Shown: positions 38,944-47,837, counted from the stretch's first letter. The stretch: 64,000 bases of DNA from Polaribacter butkevichii (GCF_038024105.1 NZ_CP150661.1:2998501-3062500); one strand, 5' to 3'. The notes: generated from the sequence alone by a model not told the origin. Translations and numbers: made by a program.

Positions 38944-39915
38944 TTATCCTAAAGTAACTCTTTTAAAAGTGCTTACTTCAACATCACCATATGTATGAAC
39001 ATATTGTGCAACAGTTTTCTTTTCATCTTTAATAAAAGCTTGGTCTAAAAGACATTGCTCTGTATCTAAAGTTGTGTTGTCAGAAATAAATCTTTCCATT
39101 TTTCCTGGTAAAATTCTATCCCAGATTTTTTCTGGTTTTCCTTCTGCAGCTAATTCTGCTTTTGCAGCTTCTTCAGCTTTTACTAAAACTTCTTCAGATA
39201 ATTGAGATCTAGAAATAAATTGAGGAACATTTTTTAATGTTTTCCCTAATCTTCCTAATTCAATATTATCTTTTTCAATCACAGCAATTCTTGCTTCTGT
39301 TTCAGCAGCAACAAATGCAGGGTCAAAATCTTTGTAAGACAATGTAGTTGCTCCCATAGAAGCTACTTGCATTGCTACGTCTTTAGCTAAAACATCAGCA
39401 TTATCTACAGCAGCAGATAAACCAACTAAAGCAGCAATTTTACCAATGTGAGTGTAAGCACCAACATAAGCAGCTTCTACTTTTTCAAAAGCAGTTATGT
39501 CTAACTTTTCACCAATAACACCAGTTTGCTCAATTAATTTATCAGCAACAGTCATTCCTCCAAAATCAGCAGCTAAGAAAGATTCTTTATCTGCATAATT
39601 TAACGCGATTTCAGCAAATTGACTTCCTAAAGTTACAAAAGCTTCGTTTTTACCAACAAAATCAGTCTCACAAGCTAAAACGATAGCAACACCAACAGTG
39701 TTGTCTGCGTTAATTTTTGTTACTGCAACTCCTTCTGTAGATTCTCTATCAGCTCTTTTTGCAGCAATTTTTTGACCTTTTTTACGTAAAATATCAATTG
39801 CTTTATCAAAGTCTCCAGCAGCTTCAACTAATGCCTTTTTACAGTCCATCATTCCAGCTCCAGTTGCTTCTCTTAACTTTTTAACATCAGCAGCACTAAT
39901 CTTTACTGTTTCCAT
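38944..39915 (-). CDS. tsf: Elongation factor Ts
   Basis: 323 residues. N-terminal UBA-like domain with VKKLREATGAGMMDCKKAL, the ETDFVGKNEAF motif that contacts EF-Tu, and a dimerisation domain. Exchanges GDP for GTP on EF-Tu. Follows rpsB by 24 bases, the near-universal rpsB-tsf pair; operon continues from rplM-rpsI. Confidence 0.98.
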   Translation of the reverse strand: METVKISAADVKKLREATGAGMMDCKKALVEAAGDFDKAIDILRKKGQKIAAKRADRESTEGVAVTKINADNTVGVAIVLACETDFVGKNEAFVTLGSQFAEIALNYADKESFLAADFGGMTVADKLIEQTGVIGEKLDITAFEKVEAAYVGAYTHIGKIAALVGLSAAVDNADVLAKDVAMQVASMGATTLSYKDFDPAFVAAETEARIAVIEKDNIELGRLGKTLKNVPQFISRSQLSEEVLVKAEEAAKAELAAEGKPEKIWDRILPGKMERFISDNTTLDTEQCLLDQAFIKDEKKTVAQYVHTYGDVEVSTFKRVTLG

Positions 39916-39939
39916 GTTATGTATATTTTTTAATGATTG

Positions 39940-40740
39940 TTATTTTTTTTCTTCTGCAGGAGTTTCAGTAACTTCAGCTTTTGCTTCTTCAACTACAGGA
40001 GCCGCCTTTGGAGCTGCAACCTCTTTAGTTTCTTTTACTTTTTCTTTGTCTGCTTTTCTTTCTGATAAACCTTCTGCAATTGCATCAGTAACATAAGATA
40101 ATACTTTATCTATAGATTTAGAGGCATCATCATTTGCTGGAATGATAAAATCTACTAATCTAGGATCAGAGTTTGTATCAACCATTGCAAAAATAGGAAT
40201 GCTTAATTTTTGAGCTTCTGCTACAGCAATGTGCTCTTTTTTAATATCTACTACAAATAATGCTCCAGGTAAACGAGTCATATCAGAAATAGAACCTAAA
40301 TTCTTTTCTAATTTTTCTCTCTGACGATTGATTTGTAATTTTTCTCTTTTAGATAATGCATCAAAAGATCCGTCTAACTTCATTCTATCAATATGAGCCA
40401 TTTTTTTAACAGCTTTTCTAATAGTTACAAAGTTAGTTAACATACCACCTGGCCATCTTTCTGTAATGAAAGGCATGTTTACTGCTTTTGCTTTTTCTGC
40501 AACAATATCTTTTGCTTGTTTTTTTGTAGCTACAAATAAAATTTTACGTCCAGAGTTAGCAATCTTTTTTAAAGCTTCTGAAGTTTCTTCTATTTTTGCT
40601 GCTGTTTTATACAAATCGATGATGTGAACACCATTACGTTCTGTATAAATGTATGGAGCCATGTTTGGGTTCCATTTTCTAGTTAAGTGTCCAAAATGTA
40701 CACCACTATCTAATAATTCTTGAATGTTTACGTTTGCCAT
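39940..40740 (-). CDS. rpsB: 30S ribosomal protein S2
   Basis: 266 residues from ATG 40740 (MANVNIQEL), the usual start, although the frame is open 12 codons further upstream. The family segments LLDSGVHFGHLTRKWNP and KKIANSGRKILFVATKKQAK are present. The C-terminal tail is Lys/Glu/Ala-rich. A 10-base inverted repeat at 40775-40807 lies in the leader before this gene. Confidence 0.98.
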   Translation of the reverse strand: MANVNIQELLDSGVHFGHLTRKWNPNMAPYIYTERNGVHIIDLYKTAAKIEETSEALKKIANSGRKILFVATKKQAKDIVAEKAKAVNMPFITERWPGGMLTNFVTIRKAVKKMAHIDRMKLDGSFDALSKREKLQINRQREKLEKNLGSISDMTRLPGALFVVDIKKEHIAVAEAQKLSIPIFAMVDTNSDPRLVDFIIPANDDASKSIDKVLSYVTDAIAEGLSERKADKEKVKETKEVAAPKAAPVVEEAKAEVTETPAEEKK

Positions 40741-40774
40741 TTTCTTAAATGTGTTTACTTTCTGTTTTGAAATC

Positions 40775-40807
40775 AATAGTTAGGTAGTCTTTCGAGTCCT
40801 AACTATT
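40775..40807 (-). promoter_or_regulatory. Leader hairpin upstream of rpsB
   Basis: Perfect inverted repeat AATAGTTAGG / CCTAACTATT around a 13-base loop, in the 145 bases between rpsI and rpsB. There is no T run after it on the minus strand, so it is not a standard terminator. It could be an RNA that S2 binds for feedback control, or a processing site. The role is inferred. Confidence 0.5.
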
Positions 40808-40885
40808 TAGATGCTAAACTGTTTAATATTAAAATATAATAACAGTTCTCGATATAATGTAGTACAGAATAAATTCTGTATTCGA

Positions 40886-41272
40886 TTAACGTTTCGAGAA
40901 TTGGAATTTTTTACGTGCTTTTTTCTGACCGAATTTCTTACGTTCAACCATTCTTGGGTCACGAGTTAATAAACCTTCTGGTTTCAATACTAATCTGTGC
41001 TCTTCGTTAATAGCAACTAAAGCTCTAGTAATAGCTAAACGGATAGCTTCTGCTTGTCCTGTTACACCACCTCCGTAAACATTAACTTTAATGTCATAAG
41101 ACTCTAAGTTATCTGTTAACATTAAAGGTTGTTGTACTTTATACTGTAAAGTTCCAGTAGAAAAGTAGTTTTTGTAATCTTTTTTGTTTACTGTAATGTT
41201 TCCTGTTCCTTCAGAAAGATAAATACGAGCAACAGCTGTTTTTCTTCTACCGATTTTATGTACTATATCCAT
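40886..41272 (-). CDS. rpsI: 30S ribosomal protein S9
   Basis: 128 residues. Starts VHKIGRRKTAVARIYL and ends in the conserved basic KKARKKFQFSKR tail that reaches the P site. Its ATG overlaps the rplM stop by one base, the usual rplM-rpsI pair. Confidence 0.98.
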   Translation of the reverse strand: MDIVHKIGRRKTAVARIYLSEGTGNITVNKKDYKNYFSTGTLQYKVQQPLMLTDNLESYDIKVNVYGGGVTGQAEAIRLAITRALVAINEEHRLVLKPEGLLTRDPRMVERKKFGQKKARKKFQFSKR

Positions 41273-41727
41273 TATTTAAGATCGTTAAGGTTAATAGCTT
41301 TAGGTTCTTGACCTGCTTGTTTGTGCTCTCCACCTGCATATACATACAAGTTTCTGTATAGAGCTGCTCCTAAAATGTTTTTAGGTAACATTCCTTTTAC
41401 TGCTTTTTCGATTAATCTTGTAGGATCTTTCTCAAACATTTCTGTTGCAGTTAACGATCTTTGTCCTCCTGGGTAACCTGTGTGACGAATGTAAGATTTG
41501 TCTCTCCATTTGTTTCCAGTTAAAACAATTTTTTCTGCGTTGATAATAACCACGTTGTCTCCACAATCTACGTGAGGAGTAAAATTTGGTTTGTATTTAC
41601 CTCTAATTAGCTTTGCTACTTTAGAAGCTAGACGACCCAACGTTTGCCCGTCTGCATCAACTAAAACCCACTCCTTGTTTACGGTAGCGCTGTTTGCTGA
41701 TACTGTTTTGTAACTTAATGTGTTCAT
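41272..41727 (-). CDS. rplM: 50S ribosomal protein L13
   Basis: 151 residues with WVLVDADGQTLGRLASKVA, HVDCGDNVVIINAEKI and AVKGMLPKNILG, all family signatures. First gene of the rplM-rpsI-rpsB-tsf operon, with a clear promoter upstream. Confidence 0.98.
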   Translation of the reverse strand: MNTLSYKTVSANSATVNKEWVLVDADGQTLGRLASKVAKLIRGKYKPNFTPHVDCGDNVVIINAEKIVLTGNKWRDKSYIRHTGYPGGQRSLTATEMFEKDPTRLIEKAVKGMLPKNILGAALYRNLYVYAGGEHKQAGQEPKAINLNDLK

Positions 41728-41783
41728 AATTACACTATTAGTTTTTGTTTATTAATAATCAATTTTCCCTTAAAAAAGGAGTG

Positions 41784-41813
41784 CAAATGTACTGTATTTT
41801 ATTTGATTGACAA
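41784..41813 (-). promoter_or_regulatory. Promoter of the rplM-rpsI-rpsB-tsf operon
   Basis: Minus strand: TTG at 41813-41811, 19 bases, TACATTTG at 41791-41784, followed by CA. A leader of about 50 bases precedes the rplM ATG. Confidence 0.8.
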
Positions 41814-41913
41814 ATAGCGTGTTATAATTATTTTACAAAATAATAGAGAATAAATATTTTTGTCTTTTTTTATGTTTTAAAAACTAAAAAAAAGAGGGAA
41901 GTAACACTCGTTT

Positions 41914-42861
41914 TTATAGTGTATAGTTATCGCCTTCACTTGCAAAACGAAAGCCCATTTTTTCAATTTCTTTTCGTTCTTTACTATTCTTCTGTAGAGT
42001 AGGGTTGGTGTGGTTAAAGTGAATAAAAATAACTTTATTTTTAGTTGCTAGCGTTTCGTTTTTAAATACGTCTATGGTTTCTTGTATAAAAGGATGCGGA
42101 ACTTCTGTCATTGCTCGTTTTACTTCATTCTGATTTAAAAATGTGGCGTCTACAAAGGCATAATCAACCTTTTTAACTTCATCAATAATATTGCGGTTCC
42201 ATTTATGCCATTTGTCAATGTCTGGAATAAAAAGAGCTGTTTTTTGTGTTCCTTCTATTTTATATCCCACGGTTTCAGAAAATTCATCTCTATGTGGTAC
42301 TAAAAAAGGGGTTACTTTTATTTTATTATTTAACACTAAGGTAGCGTCGTGTTGTAAATTTTGCAGTTGAATATTTTGAAGAGAAATTAATTGACTCCAA
42401 GGGCCATTTTCTTTTAAAAAACTTTTCATTTTAGGCATTGCATATACTTTAATGTCTTTCTTACCAAAAGCTTCTCTACCAAAATACATAAGACCTGTGT
42501 AATGCCCTATATGAGCATGAGTTAAAAATACGCCATCAATAAGGTTTTCTTTTTTTAGGTGATGTTGTTCTAATGTTGCTAATTGTGTATGCATATTGGG
42601 TGTTGCATCAAATAGCCATTTTTGTTTGTTATCTAGATCTACCAAGCCTAAAGAAACAACACTTTTTTTGTTGCTTTTTCCATTGTAAAAATTAGCGCAA
42701 CATTCTTTTTGACAACCAATATGTGGGTAGCCTCCGTCTTGGGCAATTCCTAATACTGTAATGTATTGCTTTCCTTTTTCTAAAGGTAGAATTTTATCTT
42801 TGTCTTTAGGAGTTTGACAAGAAATTAGGAAAAGAAATAAAAGTGCCGCTACGTGTTTCAT
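41914..42861 (-). CDS. PqqB-like metallo-beta-lactamase-fold lipoprotein
   Basis: 315 residues. Lipoprotein signal (lipobox LISC, Cys15). The opening of the mature part, VLGIAQDGGYPHIGCQ, is the signature of the PqqB branch of the metallo-beta-lactamase fold, followed by FLTHAHIGHYTGLM, where the usual HxHxDH aspartate is Gly, and later His residues in FIHFNHTNP. PqqB itself is cytosolic and tied to PQQ synthesis; here no pqq genes are adjacent and the protein is exported and lipid-anchored. So it is probably a hydrolase of other function. A single gene. Confidence 0.8.
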   Translation of the reverse strand: MKHVAALLFLFLISCQTPKDKDKILPLEKGKQYITVLGIAQDGGYPHIGCQKECCANFYNGKSNKKSVVSLGLVDLDNKQKWLFDATPNMHTQLATLEQHHLKKENLIDGVFLTHAHIGHYTGLMYFGREAFGKKDIKVYAMPKMKSFLKENGPWSQLISLQNIQLQNLQHDATLVLNNKIKVTPFLVPHRDEFSETVGYKIEGTQKTALFIPDIDKWHKWNRNIIDEVKKVDYAFVDATFLNQNEVKRAMTEVPHPFIQETIDVFKNETLATKNKVIFIHFNHTNPTLQKNSKERKEIEKMGFRFASEGDNYTL

Positions 42862-42885
42862 AATTTAGAAATAAAATTGAAAGAT

Positions 42886-42918
42886 AAAAAAAAAGCATCA
42901 AAATTAATTGATGCTTTT
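42886..42918 (-). terminator. Terminator of ilvE
   Basis: Minus-strand stem AAAAGCATCAA / TTGATGCTTTT followed by a run of Ts, 27 bases after the stop. Confidence 0.88.
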
Positions 42919-42944
42919 AGTATATTAAATATTTAATATTTTTT

Positions 42945-44003
42945 TTAGTCTAAAACAACTCTCCATCCGTATGGATCTTCTGCTTTGTTTGTTTGAATAT
43001 CTGTAATAGCTTTCTTTAAAATCTCTGCAAAAGGGTTTTCTAATTCTGGTAAATCATAATCTGTACCATGATAACCAAAAGTAGCTATTGGAGAAATAAC
43101 GGCAGCAGTTCCTGCCCCAAACATTTCTTTTAAACTACCACTTTGTGCGGCAGCTATTACTTCAGAGACAGTAATTTTTCTAACTTCTACGTCAATGTTC
43201 ATGTCTTCTGCAATCTGAATCACACTTTTACGTGTAATTCCATTTAAAATACGATCACTAGTAGGGCTTGTAATTAAGGTGTCATTAATTCTGATAAAAA
43301 TGTTCATCGCGCCAGCTTCTTCAATATATTCGTGCGAATTATCATCCGTCCAAATTACTTGATTATACCCTTTTTCTATAGCTAATTGTGTAGGATAAAA
43401 CTGAGCGGCATAATTACCACCTGCTTTTGCAAAACCAACACCGCCATTTGCAGCACGTGCATATTTTTCTTCAATTAAAACTTTTACTTTACCAGCAAAA
43501 TAAGCGCCAGAAGGAGCTGTACAAATTATAAATTTATACGAATCTGCAGGAGAAGCATGAAAACCAATTCCAGAAGCAAACATAAAAGGTCTTATGTATA
43601 AAGAGCTTCCTTCGTTTGTAGGAATCCAGTTATTATCAACTTCTAATAATTTTTTTAAACCTTCCATAAAAATATCTTCAGGAATGTGAGGAATAACCAA
43701 ACGTTCTGCAGATTTATTTAAACGCTTCCAGTTTTCTAAAGGTCTAAATAACATGGTATTTTCATCTGCATCTTTGTAGGCTTTCATTCCTTCAAAAATA
43801 GATTGTCCATAATGGAAAATCTTTGCAGCCGGATCTAAAGATATCGGAGCGTATGGTTTAATAACAGGGGTTTGCCATTCGCCATTTATAAAATCACATT
43901 CTAACATGTGGTCAGAATATACACTACCAAAGGGTAGGTTGTTAAAATCTACAGAATCGATCTTCGATTTTTCTATACGTTGAATTTCTATATTAGATTT
44001 CAT
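42945..44003 (-). CDS. ilvE: Branched-chain amino acid aminotransferase
   Basis: 352 residues from ATG 44003; the frame stays open upstream, but the promoter at 44055-44027 rules out the upstream start. A class IV PLP enzyme that moves amino groups between glutamate and Leu, Ile or Val. Visible are IFHYGQSIFEGMKAY, IRPFMFASG, the Schiff-base Lys in GGVGFAKAGGNYAA, and EEAGAMNIF. The group II (eukaryote-like) form. Divergent from the DUF4920 gene. Confidence 0.95.
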   Translation of the reverse strand: MKSNIEIQRIEKSKIDSVDFNNLPFGSVYSDHMLECDFINGEWQTPVIKPYAPISLDPAAKIFHYGQSIFEGMKAYKDADENTMLFRPLENWKRLNKSAERLVIPHIPEDIFMEGLKKLLEVDNNWIPTNEGSSLYIRPFMFASGIGFHASPADSYKFIICTAPSGAYFAGKVKVLIEEKYARAANGGVGFAKAGGNYAAQFYPTQLAIEKGYNQVIWTDDNSHEYIEEAGAMNIFIRINDTLITSPTSDRILNGITRKSVIQIAEDMNIDVEVRKITVSEVIAAAQSGSLKEMFGAGTAAVISPIATFGYHGTDYDLPELENPFAEILKKAITDIQTNKAEDPYGWRVVLD

Positions 44004-44026
44004 TCTTTTTTGATTGAGATGAATAA

Positions 44027-44055
44027 CAAATGTACATAAAATATTCATCTGTCAA
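44027..44055 (-). promoter_or_regulatory. Promoter of ilvE
   Basis: Minus strand TTG at 44055-44053, 18 bases, TACATTTG at 44034-44027, about 24 bases before the ilvE ATG. Confidence 0.75.
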
Positions 44056-44067
44056 TAGAACAAATGA

Positions 44068-44098
44068 TTGCTTTTACTCTTTAAAAAATGTACTTTTG
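44068..44098 (+). promoter_or_regulatory. Promoter of the DUF4920 gene
   Basis: TTG at 44068-44070, 20 bases, TACTTTTG at 44091-44098, about 26 bases before the ATG at 44125. Back to back with the ilvE promoter. Confidence 0.75.
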
Positions 44099-44124
44099 TT
44101 GAAATCGTGTTAAATTTAGAAAAT

Positions 44125-44622
44125 ATGAAATATTTATTGCCGTTTTGTTTGGTTATCTTGGGTGTTTTTACCTCTTGTAAAAAAGAGCATAAAGAAGTAG
44201 AAAAACAAAAACAAGAACTAGCTTTTCAATCTTTTGGCAAACAAATAACCTCAGAAAAAGCCATTACTTCAGAAGTGCTTTTGTCTAAATTTAGAGAATT
44301 AAAAGTAGGCGATACTATTCATGTAAAATTTGCTTCTACAATTAAAGAAGTATGTTCTAAAAAAGGTTGCTGGATGAAGCTTCCTTTAAATGACAAAACA
44401 GAAACAATGGTTCGTTTTAAAGATTACGGTTTTTTTATGCCTTTAGATGCTAAAGGAAAAGAAGTGGTTTTAAATGGAAAAGCATTTGTAAAAGAAACTT
44501 CTGTAAAAGAATTGCAACATTATGCAGAAGATGCAGGGAAATCTAAAGAAGAAATAGCAAAAATAACAGAACCTAAAACAGAATTTGCTTTTGAGGCCGA
44601 TGGTGTTTTAATGAAGAAATAA
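44125..44622 (+). CDS. DUF4920 lipoprotein
   Basis: 165 residues from ATG 44125, placed by the promoter and by the lipobox FTSC close to the N-terminus. The mature part is the DUF4920 domain: VGDTIHVKFASTIKEV, then CSKKGCWMKL with a conserved Cys pair, and a C-terminal AEDAGKSKEEIAKI helix. An exported protein of unknown function, possibly OB-fold-like; the CxxxxCW pair could bind a metal or form a disulfide. The next gene (mnmD) follows 26 bases later. Confidence 0.88.
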   Translation: MKYLLPFCLVILGVFTSCKKEHKEVEKQKQELAFQSFGKQITSEKAITSEVLLSKFRELKVGDTIHVKFASTIKEVCSKKGCWMKLPLNDKTETMVRFKDYGFFMPLDAKGKEVVLNGKAFVKETSVKELQHYAEDAGKSKEEIAKITEPKTEFAFEADGVLMKK

Positions 44623-44648
44623 TAGTATCATTTAAACAATTTAAGATT

Positions 44649-45311
44649 TTGAAAAGAGAAATTCTAATAACTTCAGACGGTTCATCTACCATACATTTAC
44701 CAGATTGGGATGAGCAATATCATTCTAAAAACGGTTCTATAAATGAAACCTATCATGTTTTTATAAACAGTGGGTTAAAAATGGTGCCTTCAGACAAGGT
44801 TTCTGTATTAGAAATTGGTTTTGGTACAGGTTTAAATTGTTTTATAACTTATTTAGAAGCTAAAAAAGAGATAGATTATGTGGGTGTAGAAGCTTACCCA
44901 GTTACATCGGAAGAAGTAACAAAGATGAATTTTATTTCCATTTTAAAGGCAGAAAAAGAAAACGAAGCTTTTAAAAAAATGCACGAGGTTTCTTGGGAAG
45001 AAAAACATCAGATTTCTGATACTTTTTCTCTAACAAAAAGAAAACAGTTTTTTGAAGATATAGAAGATAAAGATACCTTTAATTTAATTTATTTCGATGC
45101 CTTTGGTGCGCGAGTACAACCCCAATTATGGACGGTAGAAATTTTTAGAAAAATGTTTGAGGCATTAAAAGAAAACGGAATTTTAGTTACCTATTCAGCA
45201 AAAGGAAGCGTACGAAGAGCCATGCAAGAAGTAGGGTTTGTAGTAGAGCGTTTGCCTGGGCCTCCAGGGAAAAGAGAAATGTTAAGAGCAACCAAAAAAA
45301 GTGTACAGTAA
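44649..45311 (+). CDS. mnmD: tRNA 5-methylaminomethyl-2-thiouridine methyltransferase MnmD
   Basis: 220 residues. The S-adenosylmethionine motif is VLEIGFGTGLNCFIT, with YFDAFGARVQPQLWT and the C-terminal VERLPGPPGKREMLRA, all typical of the methyltransferase half of MnmC. Here it stands alone, without the FAD-dependent oxidase half, as usual for MnmD. It completes the wobble uridine modification of some tRNAs. The start is TTG at 44649; no ATG fits. Confidence 0.93.
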   Translation: MKREILITSDGSSTIHLPDWDEQYHSKNGSINETYHVFINSGLKMVPSDKVSVLEIGFGTGLNCFITYLEAKKEIDYVGVEAYPVTSEEVTKMNFISILKAEKENEAFKKMHEVSWEEKHQISDTFSLTKRKQFFEDIEDKDTFNLIYFDAFGARVQPQLWTVEIFRKMFEALKENGILVTYSAKGSVRRAMQEVGFVVERLPGPPGKREMLRATKKSVQ

Positions 45312-45330
45312 ACCGTTTTCAGTCTATTGG

Positions 45331-45363
45331 TTTGCGTAAATGTAGTAAGATTAACTAAATTTG
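45331..45363 (+). promoter_or_regulatory. Promoter of a 43-residue ORF
   Basis: TTTG at 45331-45334, 21 bases, TAAATTTG at 45356-45363; the start of transcription would be near 45370, 26 bases before the ATG at 45396. Confidence 0.6.
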
Positions 45364-45395
45364 CCTTGATAGCTAATAAAACATCAATATTAAAA

Positions 45396-45527
45396 ATGGA
45401 ATTCAAAAGAAAATTTGGTAGAAAAAGAGAGTCTAAACCTACAAAAGGACTCTTATATATAGTGCTTTTAGCGGTTGTTATCATCCTTTGGTTAAAGGCC
45501 GAAGATATTATGAGTGCCTTGTTTTAA
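45396..45527 (+). CDS. Small single-pass membrane protein, unknown
   Basis: 43 residues from ATG 45396. A basic N-terminus (about 1-17, rich in Lys and Arg) is followed by one helix (LLYIVLLAVVIILWL) and an acidic tail. Having its own promoter and a clean positive-inside topology supports a real gene; a longer start at 45327 would begin before the promoter. No family recognised. It sits 3' of mnmD and just before a family A repeat. Confidence 0.65.
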   Translation: MEFKRKFGRKRESKPTKGLLYIVLLAVVIILWLKAEDIMSALF

Positions 45528-45540
45528 TATGTTTTTTAGA

Positions 45541-45640
45541 AGCTATTTCCTGCTTTCCACACTCGCTTTTTTTATCCTGAAAAAGGAATAAAAAAGAGCT
45601 CAAACAATTGTTTCAATCAGGGCTAAAATTATTTGCTATT
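45541..45640 (+). repeat. Dispersed repeat family A, copy 3
   Basis: AGCTATTTCCTGCTTTC at the left, inner hairpin TTTTTTTATCC / GGAATAAAAAA, GAGCTCAAAC, then TTTCAATCAGGGCTA...TTTGCTA at the right. It lies between the convergent small ORF and glycosyltransferase genes. About 90% like copy 2 by eye. Confidence 0.8.
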
Positions 45641-45665
45641 GATAGTACTGATAATCGTGTAAATA

Positions 45666-46817
45666 TTATTTTTTAAAACTTCTTCCTTTCCAATTATAGT
45701 TAAAAAAGAGTGATTTAAAAACAATAAAAACACTAAAAAAAGGATACCATAAACTAGCTAAAACATACCATTTATAAAAATTCTTTTGGTGTTTAAAAAA
45801 TTTGATTGTTGGTAAGAATAATAATAAATCAATACTCATTTTTAGCATAAAAAGAACAAACATCGTTTTAAACGGTAAAACGCAAATAGAATACACTACA
45901 AATGCGTTTGTTAGTAAAACTAATAAACCAATCAATTTTACGCTTAAAGAACTAAAACTACTTGTTTTTGCTGCCCATCTTGTTCTTTGGTTCATCAAAT
46001 CTACCCAACTTTTTACAGGAAATGTAGTTGCAATTGCATCTTGTGATTTTAAATAACGAACACTTTTTTTATCAGCTTTTATAAATTTTTCGAATAGAAA
46101 GATGTCATCACCACTTGCTATATTGTTGTTTCCTTTAAAGCCATTTAACTCTAAAAAGGTTGTTTTTTTATAAGCGAAATTTGCACCATTACACAAAAAC
46201 GGAAAATTGATGCCAAAACCACCAATTGTAGTTCCTTGCATACTCATAAAATCTAATAACTGAAACTGTTCTAAAAAGTTATTTTCTACCTTGTAGTTTA
46301 CAGGAGCAACTACCATATTCGGGTTTTTATTTTGAATAAAGTTATCTAAAATTTTCAACCAATTTACAGGCAATATACAATCTGCATCTGTGGTAATTAT
46401 CCAACTGTTTCTTGCGGTAGCTATGGCAGTGGTAATGGCGTCTTTTTTTGGTGAATTAGATATTCTTACATTTTTTATAACCTTAATATCAATTCTAGTA
46501 GCATTTTTAAAGGTTCCTCTTCGTTCCTCATTCGGAATGAAAGAAAAGAAGCTATTAATGACTTCGATAGAATTATCAGAAGAAGCATCATCAACCAAAA
46601 TAAATTCTACCAAATTATTTGGGTAGTTTAATGCTGAAATTGATTTTAATAAAAGAGGTAGGTTTTTAGCCTCGTTACGAAATGGAATAATTACAGAGAA
46701 AGAAGTTTCAGGTTTAGTGTTTTGAGGAATATAATCATCAATATTTTTAAAGCCGATTGCTAACGAGCCAATTAAAATAGCATAGAAAACGAATGTAAAA
46801 ACCAAGAACCAAATCAT
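45666..46817 (-). CDS. Family 2 glycosyltransferase, membrane-bound
   Basis: 383 residues. N-terminal helix (about 2-22), a GT-A domain (about 40-280) with VIIPFRNEAKNL, VDDASSDNS, the DAD-type TTDADCILP and the NQRTRWAAK acceptor motif (QxxRW-like), then two to three helices (about 285-375). It probably adds sugars to a lipid or polymer at the inner membrane. Acceptor unknown. It overlaps the flippase-like gene by 4 bases, so the pair works together. Confidence 0.9.
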   Translation of the reverse strand: MIWFLVFTFVFYAILIGSLAIGFKNIDDYIPQNTKPETSFSVIIPFRNEAKNLPLLLKSISALNYPNNLVEFILVDDASSDNSIEVINSFFSFIPNEERRGTFKNATRIDIKVIKNVRISNSPKKDAITTAIATARNSWIITTDADCILPVNWLKILDNFIQNKNPNMVVAPVNYKVENNFLEQFQLLDFMSMQGTTIGGFGINFPFLCNGANFAYKKTTFLELNGFKGNNNIASGDDIFLFEKFIKADKKSVRYLKSQDAIATTFPVKSWVDLMNQRTRWAAKTSSFSSLSVKLIGLLVLLTNAFVVYSICVLPFKTMFVLFMLKMSIDLLLFLPTIKFFKHQKNFYKWYVLASLWYPFFSVFIVFKSLFFNYNWKGRSFKK

Positions 46818-47773
46818 TTTGTAAAATTAGGTTTAAAAGTTAACACAAAGTAGCTACCAATAATTGCAGGTAAAACAAAATTTAGAATCCACATTAAGGT
46901 TGTGGTAGATAAAATAATAAGTGCTTCAATATTAAAAAAATGAAATACCCAAATTGCTACAGACCCTTTTAAAACAACATCAAATAAAGATAACATTGGT
47001 ATTGTAGAGGCAATTAAATAAACCGAAGTAATTGCAGAAATAGCATCAACATAAGAAATGTCAACATTAAAAATTAGTAATAGAAAGTAAAATTGATGAG
47101 AAAAAACAACAAACCTCAATAATGAAATAAGCGCAACTTTACGGTTAAGTGAAGCTGGAATTTTTTTGATAAAATTTCTTACTTTTTCAAAAGACAGTCC
47201 TTTAAAGTTAAAGTTTTTTATTAGAAAAATTAAAGAGATGATTATAAGTATTCCTATCAATAAAATGCTGAAAAAATGAGTGAGATTTATAGTAATGTTA
47301 TGTTTGAAAACAAAATAGCTAAAACCAATAATTCCAAAAAATAAGGTTATTAACATTTGATAAAAATTGCCAACCAAGTTTAAACCCAAAATTTGTTTTC
47401 TATATTTTTTTTCAAAATACATTGCTTTTGCTCCATATTCTCCAATTCTATTTGGTGTAATTAGTGAGGTTGTTAAAGAAGATAAACTCTGTATTAAAGC
47501 ACTTTTAAAAGAATAATTACTAATAAAAGAAATTAATAAGTGCCATTTACTAGCTTCTAAATACCAGTTTAAAAATGTAAAAAGAAGTAGAAATAGACTG
47601 TTTTTTATTGTAAAAATGTTGTTTTGTATCAAATTCTGATAAAAAACAGAAAAAGCTAACTGTTCGTTTTCAATCAGTTTTGTGTAAATAAAATATCCGC
47701 AGCCAATTACAATCGATAGTTTTATTATCAACCAAAAGAATTGTTTAGATTTGTAAGAAAGCGAATTGTACAT
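46814..47773 (-). CDS. Flippase-like membrane protein (LPG synthase TM-region family)
   Basis: 319 residues from ATG 47773. Eight or so transmembrane helices in the lysylphosphatidylglycerol-synthetase TM region/UPF0104 family, with the conserved SSLTTSLITPNRIGEYGAKA. Relatives move lipid-linked molecules across the membrane. The glycosyltransferase that follows overlaps it by 4 bases, suggesting it flips that enzyme's product or substrate (inference). Confidence 0.85.
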   Translation of the reverse strand: MYNSLSYKSKQFFWLIIKLSIVIGCGYFIYTKLIENEQLAFSVFYQNLIQNNIFTIKNSLFLLLFTFLNWYLEASKWHLLISFISNYSFKSALIQSLSSLTTSLITPNRIGEYGAKAMYFEKKYRKQILGLNLVGNFYQMLITLFFGIIGFSYFVFKHNITINLTHFFSILLIGILIIISLIFLIKNFNFKGLSFEKVRNFIKKIPASLNRKVALISLLRFVVFSHQFYFLLLIFNVDISYVDAISAITSVYLIASTIPMLSLFDVVLKGSVAIWVFHFFNIEALIILSTTTLMWILNFVLPAIIGSYFVLTFKPNFTK

Positions 47774-47837
47774 GGTTCGCAAAGTAATAAATAATCATCA
47801 GTATTTTTGGTGATATATACAAAAACAATCTACCAGT

